Shown: positions 39,616 through 47,645 of the stretch, one piece after another
How the letters are laid out: each line of letters opens with the position of its first letter
Position numbering within the stretch: the first letter of the stretch is position 1
Source: Ornithinimicrobium humiphilum
GTDB taxonomy: Bacteria > Actinomycetota > Actinomycetes > Actinomycetales > Dermatophilaceae
DNA length: 64,000 nt
NCBI RefSeq assembly: GCF_006716885.1
Contig: NZ_VFPU01000001.1
Location: 496,001 to 560,000, forward strand
Direction of reading: 5' to 3'
Position numbers and translations under genes: made by a program
The notes under the pieces: model-generated
What the model was told of the DNA's origin: nothing
The model's input: only the letters and a program-made list of their open reading frames with translations
Database searches by the model: none

Positions 39616-42600
39616 TCACCTGGCCGCGGGCGCGCCGGTCGTCACGTCGACGATCGTGCGACCGACCTCCTCGCCACCGGTGAGGTAGGACACGAGGCCG
39701 AGGTAGCGGCGGGACGCGGTGAGACCGGTCCACGAGAGCGTGGCGTCGACCGGCTCGCCGGACACCGTGCTCACGCTCGACGGGTCGACCGTCAGGTTGC
39801 CCGCCGACGAGGACACCGCCCAGATGTGGGTCGGCACCGTCGCGCTGGCGCCGCGGGCACCGTTCCAGTAGTCGATCGCCACGAGGTAGGTGCCCGGGGT
39901 CGGGTCCTGGATCGTGATGCTCTCGTCCGAACCCTCGTTGGCGCTCTGGGCGATGATCGACCCAGCGCTCGTCGCGAGGTAGAGGTCCATGTCCGTGCCG
40001 GGCACGGAGATCTCCTCGTCGAAGAACCCGACCCGAAGGGTCTTGGTCCCGGCCGGAACCGTGATCTGGAAGATGTTGTCTCCCACGCCCGCTCCGCCTT
40101 CGGGACCGTCGGAGACGACCGTGCGGTCGGCGACCTGCGAGGCGACCAGCCCGGCGACCTGCAGGTCCAGTTCGCCGTCGAAGGCCGGCGTGAACGACAG
40201 GCCGGTCGAGCCCTCGACGCCCTCGCCGGTGACCTCGGTGGGGGCCGACATGTACACCGGCTGCACCGCGATCGGGCTCTCGACGACGATGTCGCCGTTC
40301 ACCAGGCGCAGCTGCCCGAAGGTGTACTGACCGGGGGCCGCGGTGGTGACGGTGATCGTGACCTCGAAGGTCGCGGTGCCGTTCGCCGGGACCTCGATGA
40401 CCTCGGGGGAGACGGACACGGTGGTGCCCTCGGGGGCCTCGACCTCGACCGCGTAGGTGCCGCCGACGCCGGTGACGTCGGTGACGGTACGGGTCACGGT
40501 CTGCGACCCGGCGAGGTCGCCGATCGCGATGCTCGGGTAGTTGAGGTCGCTGGCGTCCTCCCCGCCGGTGCACCCGTCGACCGCGGCCGGCGCGACGGCG
40601 CAGAGGTAGTCCAGCCAGTCGATCACACCGGCGTCGTAGACCAGGCCGGGGTTGTAGGAGGCACCCGGGCGGACCTCACCGGCGCCGTAGTCCAGCGGGG
40701 AGGCGTCGGAGCCGGCCCGCTGGATGGGTCCACCGTTGTCGTCGGTGTCGCGAGCGGTCGTCATCATGGCCGACTTGATCGCGGCGGGGCTCCAGCCGGG
40801 GAACTCCTGCTTCATCAGGGCAGCGAGGCCCGCGATGTGGGGCGACGACATGGAGGTACCGGAGATCTGGTCGAACGTCGGCGTGCCGGGGTCGTCCCAG
40901 TCGCCGTGGTAGGCGGCCGCGATGTCGACACCGGGGGCGGTGATGTCCGGCTTGAGGAGGTCACCACCACCGGCCAGGGCCGGGCCGTAGGACGAGAAGC
41001 CGGCCATCTCCGGGGCGTTCACCGGGTCGGTGGACTGGTCGGAGATGCGCGCGACCGGACGCGCCGAGCTCTCCTCGTAGGCCTTGACCGCCGCACCGTC
41101 GGTGCCGGTGAGGTGGATCGAGGGCACCGAGTGGAAGTCGGCGTTGAGCGACTCCGTGTCGTTGTTGTTGACCTGGATCATGCCGATGCCGCCGGACTCC
41201 AGGACCTCCTGGGACTTCTCCACGCGGGCGTTGGAGCCACGCGTGCAGATGACGATCTTGCCCGCGGCCGCGGCGTCGTCCACCGAGCCGAGCAGGCACA
41301 GGCGCGAGTCGGCTGCGGTGAAGCCGGCGGCCGGGATGTCCTCGGCGTCGACGAGCTCGCCGACCGTGCCGGAGCCGTTGCCGACACCGGAGAAGGTCTG
41401 GGCCTCCTCGCCGGGGAACATCTCGGTGAGGGTGGTCTCGACCGTGGTGCCGACGGCGATCTCGCCACCGGCCAGCGGGACGAGGGCCGGGTCGAGGCGC
41501 TCGAGCTCGGGCACCACGACGTTGGGCAGCGAGGACGACTTGGTCAGGACGACGGGCACGCCGCGGGAGCCGGCGAAGGCGGCCGCCGAGAGCGCGTCGG
41601 GGAAGTTCTCCCCGCTCGCGACCAGGGCCATGCTGACGCTGGCCTCGAAACGGGCCGCGATGGCGGCGGAGGTGGCGTAGCGGTCGGCGCCGGAGATGCG
41701 CTCGGTCGCGCCGAGCTCGGCGTAGGCCGCCTCGGAGACGGCGACCGGGCCGCCCAGGACGACGATGTTGCTCGGGGCGAGCTCCGCGATGGCCTCACGG
41801 GTCGCCGCGGGCACGTGGTCGCGACGGGTCAGGAGGATCGGGGCGCCGTCGACGCTGGCCAGCGGACCGCCGGACAGGGCGTCGGGGAAGGCGCCGGCCT
41901 CGCCGGTGGCGACGTAGACGGTGTCGACACCACCCTCACGCTGCAGCGCGAGCTCGGCCGCGGTCTCGTAGCGGTTGGCGCCGAAGACGCGACGCACGGT
42001 GTAGCCGGCGTCGACCAGCTGGTCCTCGACGTCCTGGCTGACGGCCACGGGGCCGCCGAGGATGACCACCTCCTGGGGCAGCAGCATGTCCAGCGCGTCA
42101 GCGGTGACCGCCGGGAGGCCGTCCTGCTTGGTCAGCAGGACGGGGCTCTCGGAGGTCTCCCAGAGCTCGGCGGCCGGGGAGAAGCCCCCCGCGGCACCGG
42201 CCGGGGCGGCCGCCAGGGCGTCCGCGAAGTCGCGACCGCTCGCGAGGTAGACGCGCTCCACCGGGGCGGTGTACTCGTCCGCGATGCGGGCGGCGGTGGC
42301 GTAGCGGTCGCTGCCCGACCAGCGCTCGACGGCGGGGCCACCCACGGTGACGTCCATCTCGGCACCGCGGGAGTGGGTGCTCGCCGCGACCGTGGTGGTC
42401 CACGGGGCGTTGTGCGCGACCGAGGACTCGCCCACCGTGTCACCGGAGTTTCCGGCGGAGGTGGCCACGAAGATGCCGGCAGCGGCCGCGTAGAAGAACG
42501 CGATCTCGTCCGGGCCGGTCACCGAGGTGCTCGAGCCGGAGATCGAGTAGTTGATCACGTCGACACCGTCGGCGACGGCGTCGTCGATGGCCTGGACGAG

Positions 42601-43539
42601 ACCCGCGGTGGTGCCCGAGCCGTTGCCGTCGGCGGTCTGCCACAGGCCCTTGTAGACGGCCAGGTAGGCGGCCGGCGCCATGCCGGAGGCCTGCCCCAGC
42701 GGGATGCCGCCGATGCGCAGGTCGACGCCGTGGTTGCCGGCGGCGGTGCCGGCGGTGTGGCTGCCGTGGCCGTTGCGGTCACGGGCCGAGGTGTACTCGC
42801 CGTCGATGACGTTGTTGCCGTACTCGGCGCCGTACCAGCGTGCGCCGATGATCTTGCCGTTGCACTCGAACTCGCCGTACCAGTCGGTGCCGGCCTCGGC
42901 GCAGTCGCCGTTCCAGTCCGCGGGCGCGGGAGCGAAACCGTCGCCGGCGAAGCTCGGGTTGAGCGGGTCGATACCGGTGTCGATGACGCCGACGATGATG
43001 CCCTCACCGGCGTTCTCCGGGCCTTCGAAGTAGGAGTTCCAGACGCCGCCCTCGCCGCTCAGGCCGAGGTAGTCGGGGGTCTGGACGGTGTCCGCGTGGC
43101 GGACCTCGTCCTCCCAGACCTGGACCACGTTGCCCTGCTTGCGGAGGTGGGCGAGCTCGCTCTGCGTCAGCTCGACCGCCATGCCGTTGAAGACGGTGTC
43201 GTACTCGGCGACCACGCGGTCGCTCGCGATGCCCACCGCCTTCAGCGTGCTCTGACGCTGCTTGGACAGGTGGTCGGCGTAGGCCTGCGCCGAGCTGCTC
43301 TCGACGTCGACCTTGTCCCCGGTCTGCGGCTTCGTCGCGGACAGGCCGCGGATCCCACCCTCGTAGGCCGCGATGGGGGTGTCCTTCAGCTGGACGATGT
43401 AGGTCGCCTTCTCACTGCTCAGCTCGGTCGGCGCGGCCATCGCGGCCGTCGTGCCGTACGCAAGCGGAGTGGTGACCGCGACCGCGACCGCCGAGAGCGC
43501 AGCGATGCGCCTCGTCGGCCCGGTTGATCTGGAACGCAC
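39616..43539 (-). CDS. S8 subtilase-like serine peptidase with CWB2 repeats and PA domain
   Basis: A 1307-residue secreted peptidase. Signal peptide: residues 1-36 (basic RSRSTGPTRR then hydrophobic, ending AMA). An inhibitor I9 propeptide (YIVQLKDTPIAAYEGG) precedes the S8 domain with Asp187 (GVIDTGIDPLNPSF), His258 (GHGSHTAGTAAG) and Ser896 (GTSMSSPHIAG). Three cell-wall-binding repeat 2 units (WSGSDRYATAARIA type) occupy about 400-705, and a protease-associated domain about 725-860, both between His and Ser. The C-terminal part has beta-sandwich regions (VTRTVTDVTGVGGTYAVEV; NIFQITVPAGTKTLRVGFFD). GTG 43539 follows AGAGG and starts the signal peptide. Role: extracellular or wall-bound proteolysis. 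Confidence 0.93.
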   Translation of the reverse strand: MRSRSTGPTRRIAALSAVAVAVTTPLAYGTTAAMAAPTELSSEKATYIVQLKDTPIAAYEGGIRGLSATKPQTGDKVDVESSSAQAYADHLSKQRQSTLKAVGIASDRVVAEYDTVFNGMAVELTQSELAHLRKQGNVVQVWEDEVRHADTVQTPDYLGLSGEGGVWNSYFEGPENAGEGIIVGVIDTGIDPLNPSFAGDGFAPAPADWNGDCAEAGTDWYGEFECNGKIIGARWYGAEYGNNVIDGEYTSARDRNGHGSHTAGTAAGNHGVDLRIGGIPLGQASGMAPAAYLAVYKGLWQTADGNGSGTTAGLVQAIDDAVADGVDVINYSISGSSTSVTGPDEIAFFYAAAAGIFVATSAGNSGDTVGESSVAHNAPWTTTVAASTHSRGAEMDVTVGGPAVERWSGSDRYATAARIADEYTAPVERVYLASGRDFADALAAAPAGAAGGFSPAAELWETSESPVLLTKQDGLPAVTADALDMLLPQEVVILGGPVAVSQDVEDQLVDAGYTVRRVFGANRYETAAELALQREGGVDTVYVATGEAGAFPDALSGGPLASVDGAPILLTRRDHVPAATREAIAELAPSNIVVLGGPVAVSEAAYAELGATERISGADRYATSAAIAARFEASVSMALVASGENFPDALSAAAFAGSRGVPVVLTKSSSLPNVVVPELERLDPALVPLAGGEIAVGTTVETTLTEMFPGEEAQTFSGVGNGSGTVGELVDAEDIPAAGFTAADSRLCLLGSVDDAAAAGKIVICTRGSNARVEKSQEVLESGGIGMIQVNNNDTESLNADFHSVPSIHLTGTDGAAVKAYEESSARPVARISDQSTDPVNAPEMAGFSSYGPALAGGGDLLKPDITAPGVDIAAAYHGDWDDPGTPTFDQISGTSMSSPHIAGLAALMKQEFPGWSPAAIKSAMMTTARDTDDNGGPIQRAGSDASPLDYGAGEVRPGASYNPGLVYDAGVIDWLDYLCAVAPAAVDGCTGGEDASDLNYPSIAIGDLAGSQTVTRTVTDVTGVGGTYAVEVEAPEGTTVSVSPEVIEVPANGTATFEVTITVTTAAPGQYTFGQLRLVNGDIVVESPIAVQPVYMSAPTEVTGEGVEGSTGLSFTPAFDGELDLQVAGLVASQVADRTVVSDGPEGGAGVGDNIFQITVPAGTKTLRVGFFDEEISVPGTDMDLYLATSAGSIIAQSANEGSDESITIQDPTPGTYLVAIDYWNGARGASATVPTHIWAVSSSAGNLTVDPSSVSTVSGEPVDATLSWTGLTASRRYLGLVSYLTGGEEVGRTIVDVTTGAPAAR

Positions 43540-43578
43540 AGGATTACCTCTTCTACTCAGACGTAAGGAGTTGTCCCT

Positions 43579-43647
43579 GTGGCTGCCCGGAAAGATCCCG
43601 GACACATGGACGTCACCAGTCTCCCCTTCGGGGAAGGGCAAAGCCAC
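43579..43647 (-). promoter_or_regulatory. possible structured 5' leader of the S8 peptidase
   Basis: On the minus strand GTGGCT (43647-43642) and AGCCAC (43584-43579) would pair and enclose two small hairpins, one with CCCC/GGGG around GAA and one with CCGG/CCGG, a three-way-junction shape, about 40 bases before the start codon. It matches no riboswitch class I can confirm. Confidence 0.35.
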
Positions 43648-43743
43648 GACATTGACCAAACCGTTACTGAGTCGTTGACAACGGTGACGTGCGGAGACGC
43701 GCCGGGCCCGGACCGGGATCGGTGCGACCCGGGCCCGACGGGC

Positions 43744-44436
43744 TCAGACGCGCCAGACCTCGGCCTCGGTGACGAAGGCCGACGACGAGGGGCGCTCGGG
43801 CGTCCCGCCGCGCGTGATCTGCCCGGGCAGACGGCGACCGCCCACCCGGACGGACCCCTCCGCGCAAGGACCGAGCACCAGGTGCAGGCTGTGCTCGGAC
43901 CCGCCCAGGTCGAAGGTGTCCGTGGTGAAGCTGCGCACGTCGAGCACTCCCGAGGCACGCACCTCGATCGTGCCGGCGCGCGCGACCAGGCCGTCCGCGA
44001 GGCCCAGGTGCAGCAGCACCGGCCACGGCCGGTAGACGGGGTCGTGCCAGGGCAGCCCGTCCAGCTCCGGGAAGTGACGGGTGAAGTCCTCGGTCACCCA
44101 CCGGGCGAGCTCGCGCCGGGACGAGCACACGGTCACGCCGTCCGGCTGCCAGAGGACTAGCGCGTCCCCGGTGCCGTGCGGGGACCAGTCCACCCGCCAC
44201 ACGGAGGCGTAGGCCGTGCACGCCCCGTCCTCGTCGAACAGCTGGAGCCCGGGGTTGGCCCCGACCAGGACCGGCTTCCTCGTGGCCGGGTCGGAGGCGG
44301 GGCTCTCTGCGGCGAGTGCCGCCCTCGGGCCCGCGAGGGTCACCGCCCCGGTCGCCGCGGCGCCGAGCAGCACGCTGCGGCGGCCGACGGCGCCCGGCCG
44401 GGAGGAGGGCTGGGTCGCGATACGGGAACGGGTCAT
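43744..44436 (-). CDS. Tat-exported protein of unknown function
   Basis: A 230-residue protein. The signal has twin arginines at 19-20 (AVGRRSVLLGAAATGAVTLAG) and a likely AxA cleavage (RAALA) near 41, indicating export by the Tat pathway in folded form. The mature part has conserved-looking aromatic blocks (ACTAYASVWRVDWSPHGTG; ELARWVTEDFTRHFPELDGLPWHDPVYRPWPVLLHLG) and a C-terminal beta-rich domain (LDVRSFTTDTFDLGGSEHSLHLVLGP). I do not recognise a family. ATG 44436 follows GAGGAA. It is divergent from a winged-helix regulator across 130 bases, which may control it. Confidence 0.8.
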   Translation of the reverse strand: MTRSRIATQPSSRPGAVGRRSVLLGAAATGAVTLAGPRAALAAESPASDPATRKPVLVGANPGLQLFDEDGACTAYASVWRVDWSPHGTGDALVLWQPDGVTVCSSRRELARWVTEDFTRHFPELDGLPWHDPVYRPWPVLLHLGLADGLVARAGTIEVRASGVLDVRSFTTDTFDLGGSEHSLHLVLGPCAEGSVRVGGRRLPGQITRGGTPERPSSSAFVTEAEVWRV

Positions 44437-44566
44437 GACTGCTGTTCCTCTCGTGCGAGAGCGTTCGGTAGGGGTACGGTGCGGCCGTGTCGCCGGCCGC
44501 CCGCCGAGGCGACCACGCGGGTGCCGCGACTGACAAGAGATTCGACGTGCTTCGAAAGGTGGGGTC

Positions 44567-45625
44567 GTGGCGATCCGGATCCGGATGGACGCCCGCGCGC
44601 TGGCCCGGTCGACCTTCGGCACCTCGCCGGCCCTCGAGGTGGTCGGCGTGGTGCGCAGCCGCGGGCGCTCTGGACTGCCCCACGTGCGCCGGTGGTACGC
44701 CGAGGCGGCCCGGCGGGTGCCGGGGGGCCACCTCGAGGTCCTGCACCTGCTGGTGCCCGCGGCCGAGGAGCACCCGCACGTCCCCGACTGGCTGACCCCG
44801 CCGCCGCTGGGCGTGGACGAGCCCGTCGGGTCCGTCGTGGAGCGGATCGCTGCGACGCCGGAGGAGGTCGTCTCCTACCAGCTCGACATCTCCGTCGACG
44901 GCCGCCCGGTGCGTCCCGAGGTGGCGGCCCAGTGGCCGGACGATGCGGCATACCGTCGGTGGCGCCGCACCCCGCCCCCGGCGCTCCGACGGCTCGTGGA
45001 GGAGGGGCACGGAGTCGTGGCGCGGCGGGCCGCGGACGCCGTGTCGGCACTCTTCGAGAACGTGCTGGCCCCCGACTGGGCTGACGTCCGCGCGGTCCTC
45101 GAGGCGGACATCGCCCACCGCGGGGACGTCGTCGTGAGGCAGGGCGCCGAGGCGCTGCTCACCGGACTGGGGGAGGGCTTCACCTGGACCGGGTCCGAGG
45201 CCGTCCTCGACCGGCCCTACGACGGCACCGTCGGCTGGGCCCGGGACGGGATGCTCCTCGTCCCGTCCACCGTGCACGTCGGGCCGGTGCGGTTCGCTGC
45301 CGAGGAGCCGGACCCGCCCGTCGTGATCTACGCCGCGCGCGGCGTGGCCCGGCTGTGGCAGCGCGACGTGCCCGAGCCGGACGGGGGGCTGGAGCAGCTG
45401 GTCGGGGCGACCCGGGCACGGGTGCTCCTCCTGCTCGACGAACCGCGCACGACCACCGAGCTGAGCCGGCGGGGCGGCTGGGCCGAGGCGACGACCTCTT
45501 ACCACCTGGGGGTGCTGCTGCGGGCCGGGCTGGTGTCCCGGAGGCGGGAGGGTCGGCGCGTGCTCTACCGGCGGACGGAGCTGGGCGCGGCGCTCGCGTC
45601 AGGTGGAGGGCAGGGCAGGGGGTGA
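44567..45625 (+). CDS. DUF5937-type ArsR-like winged-helix regulator
   Basis: A 352-residue protein. The first 250 residues match the pattern of DUF5937 ([48 protein letters not shown]). The C-terminal 75 residues are an ArsR-like helix-turn-helix: GATRARVLLLLDEPRTTTELSRRGGWAEATTSYHLGVLLRAGLVSRRREGRRVLYRRT. Such proteins are regulators with an unknown sensing part. The GTG at 44567 has a weak GGTGG site; a TTCGAC/TTCGAA pair lies just upstream and could be its operator. It is divergent from the Tat-exported protein and next to a decayed SDR gene and an IS. Confidence 0.82.
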   Translation: MAIRIRMDARALARSTFGTSPALEVVGVVRSRGRSGLPHVRRWYAEAARRVPGGHLEVLHLLVPAAEEHPHVPDWLTPPPLGVDEPVGSVVERIAATPEEVVSYQLDISVDGRPVRPEVAAQWPDDAAYRRWRRTPPPALRRLVEEGHGVVARRAADAVSALFENVLAPDWADVRAVLEADIAHRGDVVVRQGAEALLTGLGEGFTWTGSEAVLDRPYDGTVGWARDGMLLVPSTVHVGPVRFAAEEPDPPVVIYAARGVARLWQRDVPEPDGGLEQLVGATRARVLLLLDEPRTTTELSRRGGWAEATTSYHLGVLLRAGLVSRRREGRRVLYRRTELGAALASGGGQGRG

Positions 45626-45762
45626 CCCGAGGGCGCGCACCGCGGCGGGCCGGCTGGGCACTCCCCAGGACACCGCCGACCTGGCGGGCTCCTTGCTGAG
45701 CGTCAGGCCGCGGAATCACCGGCCAGGTGCTGCACTCCGACGGGGGTATCGCGGCGACGTAG
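45626..45762 (+). pseudogene. 3' remnant of an SDR-family oxidoreductase gene
   Basis: Only the last part of a short-chain dehydrogenase is left. One frame reads AAGRLGTPQDTADLAGSLLS (from about 45642) and, after a one-base shift near 45714, ITGQVLHSDGGIAAT followed by TAG at 45760-45762. Together these are the standard SDR C-terminus (RLGxPxDIAxxxxFLLS ... ITGQVLxVDGG). There is no 5' half, catalytic YxxxK or Rossmann start. It lies between the regulator gene and the left end of the ISL3 element, so the rest was probably lost in a rearrangement. Confidence 0.8.
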
Positions 45763-45831
45763 GAGCAAGCGCTAGCAGCCGAGTGCCATCAACGTCAGGA
45801 AGACGTGGACCGCGATCCACCACCCCTTCTG

Positions 45832-45857
45832 CGGCTCTTCGTCTTTGAGGGTGGGGT
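45832..45857 (+). repeat. ISL3 left terminal inverted repeat
   Basis: 26 bases beginning CGGCTCTTCGTCTTTG, identical to the reverse complement of 47288-47313. Its inner end overlaps the transposase stop codon by one base. Confidence 0.93.
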
Positions 45858-47062
45858 CATAGGTTCAGCCCTCCGCCGATGAGGAGCATGCGGAGGCGGT
45901 AGTTCTCGAAGTTCGTCAGGCCGCGGGCGATGCGGCGGTGGAGCTCGATGAGGCCGTTGATGGCCTCGGTGCCGCCGTTGGTGGCGCCGGTGTCGAAGTA
46001 GGCCAGGAACGCCTCCTTCCACTTGCGAAGGGTCCGGCCGAGGCGTGCGATCTCGGGGATCGGGCAGGAGGGGAACGACGCGACGATGCGCTCGGCGATC
46101 TTGCGGCCCTCTGCCTTATCGACGTGCTTGTACGCCGAGCGCAGCTGCTGGGCGCACTGCCAGGTCAGGTCGACCTTCTCGTGCTCGGCGTGGGCGGCGA
46201 ACGCTCGCTCGATCCGGGTGCGCTGCTTGTCGGTGAGGTTCTCCGCACCAGCGCGCAGGATGGTCTGGATGCCGTACAGCGGGTCGCCCTTGCGGCCACG
46301 GTGGCCGGTGGTGTCCTGCTGCACCCGCCGGCGGACCTCATCGACGCACTTGGTGCCGAGCGCGACGACGTGGAAGGCGTCCAGGACGGCGGTGGCGTCG
46401 GCGAGCTCGTCGTCGATCGCGTTCTTGTACCCCTGGAACGGGTCGAGGGTCGCGACGTCCACCCCGGCGGTGAACTCCTTGCCGCGGGCCTGCAGCCAGT
46501 CGGCGTAGGCGGCCCGCGTCCGCCCCTGGACCAGGTCGAGCAGACGCGCCCTGACCTGCCCGTTCTCGTCGGTGGTCAGGTCGACCATCCCGGTCAGCTC
46601 CTTCGGACCACGCCCGCCGTCCTGCGGCGCCTTGGTGGACACGTGGTGCCACACGTGCTCATCAACCCCCAGGGTGCTCACGCCGCCGAAGCGGGTCTCG
46701 TCCGCGGCTGCCGCGGCCAGGATCGGCCTGATCGCCGACCACACAGTGCGCCACCGCACGCCGAGCTGGCGGGCCACGCCCTGCACCGAGGCGTGCTCGG
46801 AACGGACCTGACCGATCGCCCACCGCGCCGCGCGGGTGGTCAGCAGGCCGCGCGGACGGACCAGGTCGGGCACCTGCTCGGTGAACGTCTTCGTCGTGCA
46901 AGCGTGCTCGCGGCAGCGGTAGCGGCGCTTGCGCCAGATGAGCACGACCGGGGTGTCGAAGCAGGGTGCGTCGACCAGTCGAACGACCCGCCGGCTGTGT
47001 GCCTCGGCCACCGTCCCGCAGGCCGGGCACCCGGTCAGTGCCGGGGCCGACTCGATGGTCAC
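45857..47062 (-). CDS. ISL3 family transposase (main reading frame)
   Basis: A 401-residue DDE transposase. The N-terminal zinc-binding region has GCPACG, then a basic RKRRYRCREHAC; an HTH (VARQLGVRWRTVWSAI) follows. The catalytic acidic residues are likely in STLGVDEHVWH, ATLDPFQGYKNAI and NGGTEAINGLIE. GTG 47062 opens this frame, but homologous ISL3 proteins begin about 40 residues earlier with a CXXC motif; that part is encoded upstream in another frame (47073-47189). Whether the 401-residue form is active, or a full protein is made by frameshifting, is unknown. Confidence 0.88.
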   Translation of the reverse strand: MTIESAPALTGCPACGTVAEAHSRRVVRLVDAPCFDTPVVLIWRKRRYRCREHACTTKTFTEQVPDLVRPRGLLTTRAARWAIGQVRSEHASVQGVARQLGVRWRTVWSAIRPILAAAAADETRFGGVSTLGVDEHVWHHVSTKAPQDGGRGPKELTGMVDLTTDENGQVRARLLDLVQGRTRAAYADWLQARGKEFTAGVDVATLDPFQGYKNAIDDELADATAVLDAFHVVALGTKCVDEVRRRVQQDTTGHRGRKGDPLYGIQTILRAGAENLTDKQRTRIERAFAAHAEHEKVDLTWQCAQQLRSAYKHVDKAEGRKIAERIVASFPSCPIPEIARLGRTLRKWKEAFLAYFDTGATNGGTEAINGLIELHRRIARGLTNFENYRLRMLLIGGGLNL

Positions 47063-47072
47063 GGTCAGCAGG

Positions 47073-47189
47073 TCAGGGGCGCCGGACGGCGGTCACGTGC
47101 AGACCGTCCAGCCCGACGAGGAGGTCGCAGTTGTGGCAGTACGCGCCGCCGGTGCCCAGGGCACGGCAGCACGACGTAGGCTCAGACAC
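47073..47189 (-). other. transposase N-terminal segment in a shifted frame
   Basis: GTG 47189 opens a 38-codon frame with GAYCHNCDLLVGLDGLHVTAV, the N-terminus expected of this ISL3 transposase. It ends CGC CCC TGA C at 47073. Skipping one base there (+1) joins it to PDLLTVTIESAPALTGC in the main frame. Either a C was gained in the C-run, inactivating the gene, or CCC-TGA-C serves as a programmed +1 site. Confidence 0.7.
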
Positions 47190-47287
47190 GTCGAGGTCCT
47201 TGGCGATCGGGAGAGGTAGAAGTCCCCTGATCATCGAGGACCTCGACCCCGTCCCGGCCTCACCCAGCGCGTCGGCGCGCCGCCCTC

Positions 47288-47313
47288 ACCCCACCCTCAA
47301 AGACGAAGAGCCG
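47288..47313 (-). repeat. ISL3 right terminal inverted repeat
   Basis: 26 bases, exact inverse of 45832-45857; the outer end is at 47313. Confidence 0.93.
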
Positions 47314-47438
47314 GCAATGCCCCGACGGCGAGGTGGCCGATGAGTTGGGGTCGACGTCCGGCCGGGCAGCGATCGACAGGGTGAACCCCCCCAACACGTC
47401 CCCGGATGGGGTGAGGTCGACCGTGCAACGACGGACAG

Positions 47439-47511
47439 TGCCCCCGGCAGGATTCGAACCTGCGACACCCGCTTTAGGAGAGCGGTGCTCTATCCCCTGA
47501 GCTACGAGGGC
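47439..47511 (-). tRNA. tRNA-Arg (CCU)
   Basis: On the minus strand a 73-base cloverleaf starts GCCCTCGTAGCTCAGGGGA, with anticodon loop CTCCTAA (anticodon CCT, reading AGG), T-arm GCAGGTTCGAATCCTGC, and acceptor pairing GCCCTCG/CGGGGGC with one G-U. CCA is not encoded. tRNA-Arg(CCU) genes are frequent integration sites; the ISL3 element lies 125 bases away on its 3' side, but no att duplication was found. Confidence 0.95.
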
Positions 47512-47645
47512 GGGGCGCCCACGGTCGGGCGCCACGGGAAATCCTCTCACGAACGATCCGCGGGCCCGCACGCGCGGGCGCGGGGAGCAAGTGGGATCAC
47601 CGGGCCACCCCGTCAGCCTGGGGCGGCACCTGCGATAGTGCCGGG

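Larger units (their letters stand above)
45832..47313 (-). mobile_element. ISL3-family insertion sequence, 1482 bp
   Basis: A complete element delimited by perfect 26-base inverted repeats at 45832-45857 and 47288-47313 and carrying one transposase gene read leftward. The sequences flanking the two ends (CCTTCTG left, GCAATGC right) do not match, so the 8-base target duplication usual for ISL3 is absent. The transposase reading frame is interrupted by a one-base shift near its 5' end. Codon usage includes more TAC/GTC mixed codons than neighbours but G+C remains high, suggesting an actinobacterial source. Confidence 0.92.

Noticed and set aside
39826..43527. 1233-codon open frame on the plus strand
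   Set aside because: Antisense shadow of the S8 peptidase gene, which has signal peptide, catalytic triad and repeats; the shadow has none.
43579..43647. c-di-GMP (GEMM) riboswitch
   Set aside because: A GGGCAAAGCCACG string occurs but on the strand opposite to the S8 gene, and the remaining GEMM blocks are missing.
45818..47327. 8-bp target-site duplication around the ISL3 element
   Set aside because: Flanking octamers differ at both possible element boundaries.
47260..47571. 103-codon minus-strand frame
   Set aside because: It reads through tRNA-Arg (its GSNPAGGT stretch is the T-arm) and into the IS end.
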